DNA from: JALQTD01 sp965656785
GTDB lineage: Bacteria > Bacteroidota > Bacteroidia > Flavobacteriales_D > Sanyastnellaceae
Assembly (NCBI GenBank): GCA_965656785.1
Contig: CBFHLY010000013.1
Span: 1 to 64,000 of the forward strand
Direction: 5' to 3'
DNA: 64,000 nucleotides
The position numbers and the translations under genes are program-made. Under the pieces are notes generated by a model. The model had not been told where the DNA came from. It ran no database searches and worked only from the letters and a program-made list of their open reading frames with translations. Position 1 is the first letter of the stretch; each line of letters begins with the position of its first letter. Positions 59,247 through 64,000 of this stretch are shown in pieces.

Positions 59247-60248
59247 TTAAAACTTCAATGAGAAGCCCACGGAAAGGACTTCGCGCAACTGGAGTCCAGG
59301 CCCCACCACCGCGGGCTTGATTTCGTTTCCGGTTGCGTCCACCACCGACTCCTCCTTCTGCAGCATCACGTCATCGTCGTAAATGATGGTGGCGCTGATG
59401 GTCGTCGTCATGTAGTCGTTGACCTTCATGGACAGTGTGTGGTCGGAGAAAATGTCGATGTTCTCAGGTTTGTTCAAGTAATTCGAGAACAAATCCAGTC
59501 GCACGGCATAATCCACGTTCTCGACCACCGGTGTTTTCCATCCCAACTTCAAGTAGCCCCCCACCTCGTGGCGGCTCCGTTCGCCCGGAGTCACCCCGAA
59601 AGCCCCCGCCGCGGAAAGGCTGTCGTCCAAGACCCAGGTGGCCTTGTAAGTCACCGGGGCGAGAAAGACCGTGAGTTGCCGGTCGGCGTTTTTATAATCC
59701 ATGCCCGCTGCCATGACGCCATATCCGGGAGCCATGATGTTGGAAGTGCGGTTCGTGCGGTCGGGCATCCCGTTGATGAGGGCATATCCCGGGGCAAATT
59801 GCGATCGAAAACTTGCCATCAGCGTCGCAAATCCGTTCGTGGTCGCGCGCAAACCGAACTTGGAAGCGAATTCGAATCGGTCATCGGTTTTCAGCAGCAC
59901 GGATTCCTCAGGGCGGTGAAGCAGGCCGAAGGCTCCGTGCATTTCGCTGTCCCAACCGATCGGTCCGCGGTCGAATTCCCAGGTGTGGTCAAACTTCGTG
60001 ATGAGCGACAAGGTGCTTTGGCCCCCTGCGGCCCAATTGCTCAGGAAGACCTGTGCGAAGTTGACATCCAGCTTTCCCGTGTAGACCCAAACCGCGGTAT
60101 CCGGCGCATCCGGACTTACAGGTGCCGAGCGCAACGCGTTCTCCTCATCGGCGGTGAGTCGGGGTGAGGTTTGGCCCCACGCAGGCGTTCCTAAAAACCA
60201 CATCCATGCGATGCCCAAAACCCAAATCATGCGCGCCTGCCGTTGCAT
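59247..60248 (-). CDS. DUF3078 outer-membrane-like protein
   Basis: A 333-aa protein of the DUF3078 family, with a signal peptide (WVLGIAWMWFLGTPAWGQ) and a predicted beta-barrel ending SVGFSLKF. Family landmarks are NFAQVFLSNWAAGGQSTLSL, FDHTWEFDRGPIGWDSEM and LFSNYLNKPENIDIF. Function unknown. I use the ATG at 60248 because a GACCTTTG box lies five bases upstream; the ATG at 60230 is an alternative. Confidence 0.85.
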   Translation of the reverse strand: MQRQARMIWVLGIAWMWFLGTPAWGQTSPRLTADEENALRSAPVSPDAPDTAVWVYTGKLDVNFAQVFLSNWAAGGQSTLSLITKFDHTWEFDRGPIGWDSEMHGAFGLLHRPEESVLLKTDDRFEFASKFGLRATTNGFATLMASFRSQFAPGYALINGMPDRTNRTSNIMAPGYGVMAAGMDYKNADRQLTVFLAPVTYKATWVLDDSLSAAGAFGVTPGERSRHEVGGYLKLGWKTPVVENVDYAVRLDLFSNYLNKPENIDIFSDHTLSMKVNDYMTTTISATIIYDDDVMLQKEESVVDATGNEIKPAVVGPGLQLREVLSVGFSLKF

Positions 60249-60295
60249 GTCGGCAAAGGTCGCACCTTCCCCCATGAACAACAACCTCCAGTGGC

Positions 60296-60335
60296 ATAAA
60301 AAAAGAACGGGCTGACCTCTCGGCCAGCCCGCTCA
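60296..60335 (-). terminator. Terminator of the carbohydrate-module gene
   Basis: GCGGGCTGGCC / GGTCAGCCCGT stem (two G-T pairs) with a GAGA loop, then TTCTTTTTTT on the minus strand. Confidence 0.85.
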
Positions 60336-60353
60336 AGATTGATCAAACCAAAA

Positions 60354-62693
60354 TCAATCACATGAGAGACCAAACAGCGACAGGAATGCGAGCAGGTCAG
60401 AAGTTCCGACCGCACCATCGTTGTTCAAGTCACCGGGGCACGCTGCGGTGGCCTCGATGATGCATGAACCGTCGTCGGTGTTGGCTGCTGGGTCGTAGTT
60501 CGAGGCCGCGTCGTAGATGCAACCCCAAACCTTCAAGGTTGCGCAGGATCCATCATCCAGCGTAGCGTAGGGATCGAACTCGACATAGAAAGGATCGGTG
60601 CAACCGGGGTCTGGGCACGTTGCTGAGCAGCTTCCTGCACAGTAAGCCACGGAGAGGTTTTCCGTTCCAACGTTCAGGGCGTAATTGCCTCCGCCTTGTC
60701 CGAGCGGCAACTCCGGGTTGGAGCTGCATTCGGCGGGCGCGTTGATGGCTGCACCCCATCCCGAGTAGCCGTCTGCAGGACCGGTTACTGCGATGACGAA
60801 TTCGGTGTTCGTGTTTTCCTCGAATTCAGCGCTTCCCGTGAAGATGCCGTCTCCGTCTGCGTCCGTGAGCGTCACGCCCCATCCGTCCCAGTTGTTCCAA
60901 GCTCCATTGATGACGACGTTATCGTAGTCCGCGTTGGGGTATTCCGAAAGGTTCATGTCGATGGCGAAGTCCACCACGACTGTGGGCACCACCGTGCCGC
61001 ATTCCGTGCAAGAACCGTAGGTTTCGTTCACCGTGCTCCCTCCCACTACGATGCGATTCGCGTACGTGTCGAAGTCGGTCACCGGTGCGCACGTTGCCCC
61101 GTTCTGCATGTCGTCAACCAAGTTTTCTTGGTTCGCAAAACCGTCGACCATGTACTTGTATTCGGTGTCTCCGGCAGGGAGCCACAATTCACCCGTGTAG
61201 ACGCCGTCGCCGTCGTCGTCACTGAACGTGTTGTAGTCGGTGGTTCCGCACCAGCCGCAGAAGGGCCCCGTGATGTGAACCGTGGTGAAGGCCACATCGG
61301 CGCAGGACATGTCCACATTGAACGTGGTCACGTACAGGCACGATCCGTCGTCTTGCGTTGCTGCACCGTCGTAGTTGACGGCTGTTTCGTCCGTGCAACC
61401 GAGCACAGCGGAAGGGTTGCAGGGCGTGCAGGATCCGTAGGTTTCGTTGACCGTTGCACCCGCCTCTACCAAACGGTTCGCGAAGCCAACCAAGTCGGTA
61501 ACTGGAGCGCATGATGCGCCGGCAGCCATGTCATCTACCAAATTCTCTTGCCCGGCGAAATTGTCGACCATGTACTTGTATTCGGTCGTGCCTGCGGGCA
61601 GCCAAAGCTCTCCGGAGTATACGCCGTCTCCGTCGTCATCGAGGAGGTCGTTGTATCCTTCGCTCGCACACCAACCGCAGAATGGGCCGGAGATGTGCAC
61701 CGTGGAGAAGGCTTCCTCCACGCAGTTCATGTCAACGTTGAAGAACGTAGCGAACAAGCACGAACCATCATCGACCGTGGCATCGCCGTTGTAGTTGGCT
61801 GCCGCTTCATCCGTGCAGCCCAGCGTACCGAAGATGCAAGAACCATCATCCACGGTGGCGAAGGGGTTGTAATTGACCGCAGTTTCGTCGGTGCATCCGA
61901 GAACATCGCCTTCACAGGCCACGCATTCATTGAAGCAAACAGCATCCAGGACGATGTCATCCGCACCATTTACCGTCAGCAAACGGTTCGTGAACGCTCC
62001 AGTGGTCAGCGTGCACGCTCCGTGAACGGCCGGGTCGAATTGTTCGTCGCCGCCCCAGCCCCCGTTCAGGAACTTGTATTCGTGCGCTCCCTGTGTCATG
62101 TTCAAGGTGATGCTGTAAATGCCGTCTCCGTCGTCATCGGTGAGTGGCGTGCAGCCGCACCAGTTGTCGATGCTTCCCCCCGTGATGAACACGCCCCCGG
62201 AAATGGTTTCCATGGTCATGTCAACTTGGAACGTCACGTTAACGGGTTCAATGAATGCAGAACAGCTGCCATCCGTTGAGCAGCCCGCGAAACACGTCGT
62301 GATGGTCATGTCGCTCATGACGGGACCGATGAAGCGGTCGTTGAAATTCTGTGAGTCACCGCAAGGCTGTCCAGCGAGGTTCTCCTTGCATCCCCAGTCC
62401 CCGCAGGCACCGTTGGTGAAGGCGTAGTGTCCGCTGAACCCTTCCTCCAATTCGAAGGTGATGGAGTAGATGCCATCGCCATCGAGATCGGTCATGGGGT
62501 TGTCACCTGGGACACCGAAGTAGGTGCCACCAGCGATGAACACGCCCGAGGGAGCTACGGTTTCATTGGCCATGTTGACTTCGAAGGTCACCTGGTGCGT
62601 GGTTTGGGCCGAAAGGCTGCCGAGCAAGGCCAAACCACTTAGCATGCCAAACAAGCGCTTGGAGGCTAGAACATAAAAAGCAGAAGTGTTCAT
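60354..62693 (-). CDS. Secreted multi-module carbohydrate-binding protein with dockerin-like tail
   Basis: A 779-aa secreted protein. After the signal (LLGSLSAQ) come five beta-sandwich modules, about 30-140, 145-270, 312-430, 455-570 and 575-690. Each carries a DxDGDGxY calcium-type loop and an EYKYMV- or HEYKFLN-type strand, as in starch- or glucan-binding modules. Modules three and four are close copies (STVHISGPFCGWC / TTVHITGPFCGWC). Short cysteine modules such as GCTDETAVNYNPFATVDDGS separate them. The last 29 residues are a dockerin-like loop, CPGDLNNDGAVGTSDLLAFL, ending GLSCD. It is followed by a strong terminator. No catalytic domain is seen. Linkage to the upstream GH16 gene suggests beta-glucan binding. 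Confidence 0.75.
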   Translation of the reverse strand: MNTSAFYVLASKRLFGMLSGLALLGSLSAQTTHQVTFEVNMANETVAPSGVFIAGGTYFGVPGDNPMTDLDGDGIYSITFELEEGFSGHYAFTNGACGDWGCKENLAGQPCGDSQNFNDRFIGPVMSDMTITTCFAGCSTDGSCSAFIEPVNVTFQVDMTMETISGGVFITGGSIDNWCGCTPLTDDDGDGIYSITLNMTQGAHEYKFLNGGWGGDEQFDPAVHGACTLTTGAFTNRLLTVNGADDIVLDAVCFNECVACEGDVLGCTDETAVNYNPFATVDDGSCIFGTLGCTDEAAANYNGDATVDDGSCLFATFFNVDMNCVEEAFSTVHISGPFCGWCASEGYNDLLDDDGDGVYSGELWLPAGTTEYKYMVDNFAGQENLVDDMAAGASCAPVTDLVGFANRLVEAGATVNETYGSCTPCNPSAVLGCTDETAVNYDGAATQDDGSCLYVTTFNVDMSCADVAFTTVHITGPFCGWCGTTDYNTFSDDDGDGVYTGELWLPAGDTEYKYMVDGFANQENLVDDMQNGATCAPVTDFDTYANRIVVGGSTVNETYGSCTECGTVVPTVVVDFAIDMNLSEYPNADYDNVVINGAWNNWDGWGVTLTDADGDGIFTGSAEFEENTNTEFVIAVTGPADGYSGWGAAINAPAECSSNPELPLGQGGGNYALNVGTENLSVAYCAGSCSATCPDPGCTDPFYVEFDPYATLDDGSCATLKVWGCIYDAASNYDPAANTDDGSCIIEATAACPGDLNNDGAVGTSDLLAFLSLFGLSCD

Positions 62694-62815
62694 GAGAAAT
62701 CGAGTTAACAGATTTGGTTCGTTAAGTTAAGAAATCGTGTCGACGAAACACGTTATTGGTACTGCACAACAACTGCACAACGCCAAAATCCCGCCGCTTC
62801 GCGCATTCAAAGCAC

Positions 62816-63991
62816 TCACTGGTACACCCGAACGTAGTCCACGGCCATGAAGCCAGGGAATGGCGTGGTTTCATCCGGATAACCGGGCCAAATGCCGCCC
62901 ACCGCAACGTTCAAAATGAAGAAGAACGGTTCATTGAACGGGTACGGCTGGCCGTTCATGTTGCTGGGCGAGATCGAGAAGTATTCCTCGTTGTCGAAAT
63001 ACCAACGGATGCTGTCCTGTTCCCATTCGATGGAATACACGTGGTACTCATCTGCGAGGGTTCCTGGAAACGGCACCGCGGTAGACCCACCGAGGTAAGT
63101 GTGTTGGCTGGGATCTGCTCCCCAATGCGCGGTTCCGTGAGCGCGTCCGGGGTCCGATCCGATGCACTCCATGATGTCGATTTCGCCGCAATCGGGCCAG
63201 CCGATTTCCGAGAAATTGGCTCCAAGCATCCAGATGGCAGGCCAAATTCCTTGCCCAATCGGCAAGACGGCCCGCACATCCACCCGTCCGAATTGGAATT
63301 CGTGCAAGTCGATGCTTTTCAGTCTCGCCGAAGTGAACTGACCATCCGATACCTTCTCGGCGCGGATGATGAGGTTGCCTTGATCGATGTAGCTGTTCGT
63401 TTCATCGTTCGTGTAGTTCTGCAGTTCCTGATTGCCCCATCCGTTGGCTCCGAGGTCATACGTCCAATTCGCAGGGTCGATTTCGGGCCCGTCAAATTCG
63501 TCGGCCCAAACCAAGCTCAATCCGGGATATGAAGTTGGGGCATCGTACCCCCCGACGGCAAGTTGCACGGCGGTGTCGTCGTTGCGGATGGTCCCGATGG
63601 CCACTTGTTCTTGGTCCTTCAAGAATCCATTGACCGGGTTGCTCAACACCACGGAGAACTGCTCATCGGGTTCCAAGTACGGATCGATTACCACAGGCAC
63701 TGCGATTGTCTGTGAGGTGACACCGGGCTCGAACACCAGGGTTCCTGAGGTGGAGGCGAAGTCCGCGCCCTCTGTTGCCGAGATTTCCTGCGTTGCGTAC
63801 TGCACAGTGACCTCATTCGTCGATGCCGCATCGAGAATGACTTCAAAGGAATAGGTTGAGTTGATCTCGTTTTCGAAGGCGGTTCGATCGGAAACGAAGC
63901 GGATTTCGGCCAAGGCAGCCTCCCCGCCGTTGTCGCACGAGGAGCACCCCATGGCACAAACCGTCAAACCGATGAGAACGAGGCGGGTCAT
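62816..63991 (-). CDS. GH16 laminarinase-like lipoprotein with Calx-beta domain
   Basis: A 391-aa lipoprotein (lipobox near VCAMGC). A Calx-beta domain (about 28-140; FENEINSTYSFEVILDA) is followed by a GH16 beta-jelly-roll (about 155-391). The catalytic motif is GEIDIMECIG, with the nucleophile Glu270, Asp272 and acid/base Glu275. WADEFDGPEIDPANWTYDLG and GRVDVRAVLPIGQGIWPAIW are typical of laminarinases. It probably cuts beta-1,3-glucan at the cell surface. Its upstream neighbours lie outside the window, so whether it belongs to a full utilisation locus is unknown. Confidence 0.9.
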   Translation of the reverse strand: MTRLVLIGLTVCAMGCSSCDNGGEAALAEIRFVSDRTAFENEINSTYSFEVILDAASTNEVTVQYATQEISATEGADFASTSGTLVFEPGVTSQTIAVPVVIDPYLEPDEQFSVVLSNPVNGFLKDQEQVAIGTIRNDDTAVQLAVGGYDAPTSYPGLSLVWADEFDGPEIDPANWTYDLGANGWGNQELQNYTNDETNSYIDQGNLIIRAEKVSDGQFTSARLKSIDLHEFQFGRVDVRAVLPIGQGIWPAIWMLGANFSEIGWPDCGEIDIMECIGSDPGRAHGTAHWGADPSQHTYLGGSTAVPFPGTLADEYHVYSIEWEQDSIRWYFDNEEYFSISPSNMNGQPYPFNEPFFFILNVAVGGIWPGYPDETTPFPGFMAVDYVRVYQ

Positions 63992-64000
63992 TGGGCGGTG

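Noticed and set aside
1..64000. Defence island, prophage or toxin-antitoxin system
   Set aside because: No nuclease-helicase pairs, phage structural genes, integrases or toxin families are visible; the ATPase at 32116 alone is not enough.

Overview
The window looks like chromosome from a GC-rich member of the Bacteroidota, most likely Flavobacteriales. The evidence is type IX secretion (T9SS) C-terminal sorting domains, a TonB-dependent receptor, and lineage-typical families (BatA-like, TIGR02757, DUF3078, DUF3127, DUF3467, ComA-like phosphosulfolactate synthase, stand-alone MnmD). It also has Bacteroidota-type -7 promoter boxes (TAnnTTTG) and almost no Shine-Dalgarno sequences. Genes are dense, often overlap by ATGA or GTGA, and use a GC-rich third position, so long antisense shadow frames are everywhere. 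I see no tRNA, rRNA, CRISPR array, prophage or insertion sequence.

Layout. 0.1-6.3 kb (minus): a lamin-tail secreted protein, a TonB-dependent receptor and a phospholipase-D-type secreted enzyme, possibly an extracellular nuclease/uptake locus. 6.4-13.3 kb (plus): a YjbR-like protein, then a sugar-salvage operon of Na+/solute symporter, galactokinase-like GHMP kinase, a nucleotidyltransferase fused to CutC, and a GH20 hexosaminidase lipoprotein. 13.5-17.2 kb (minus): a large secreted FG-GAP/UnbV/vanadium-haloperoxidase-like fusion. 17.3-24.3 kb: a candidate small RNA, rpsT, radC, wecB plus a polysaccharide deacetylase, upp, a pyrimidine nucleotidase-like HAD protein, DUF3467, and pyrC on the other strand behind a BatA-like gene. 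26.4-32 kb: TIGR02757, an MnmD-NUDIX fusion, murQ and a PorE-like TPR/PD40 protein. 32-37 kb: a DUF4143-like ATPase facing the five-gene operon TPR, comA, rhodanese, popT(DUF368), aroE. 37-46 kb: two Fibrobacter-paralogous-domain secreted proteins around an aldo/keto reductase, phosphoglucosamine mutase, cysteine desulfurase, a GH3 protein and a deoxynucleoside kinase. 46-60 kb: bestrophin, membrane pyrophosphatase, pdhB, etfBA, a DUF151 nuclease, purE, flavin reductase, DUF3127, M16 peptidase, MFS transporter, fabD, DUF3078. 60-64 kb: a multi-module carbohydrate-binding secreted protein and a GH16 laminarinase-like lipoprotein.

Most notable patterns. (1) Many genes carry a TAnnTTYG box exactly four bases before the start codon, which predicts leaderless mRNAs. 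(2) A family of dispersed inverted GGGGATT repeats fills intergenic regions at 27.2, 31.8-32.1 and 42.3-42.5 kb; one array sits just before the DUF4143-like ATPase. (3) Unusual gene fusions: nucleotidyltransferase-CutC, MnmD-NUDIX, and UnbV-haloperoxidase. (4) A cysteine-bracketed dockerin-like tail may replace the usual T9SS signal on two large secreted proteins. None of these amounts to a proven new system; points 1 to 4 are the best leads.
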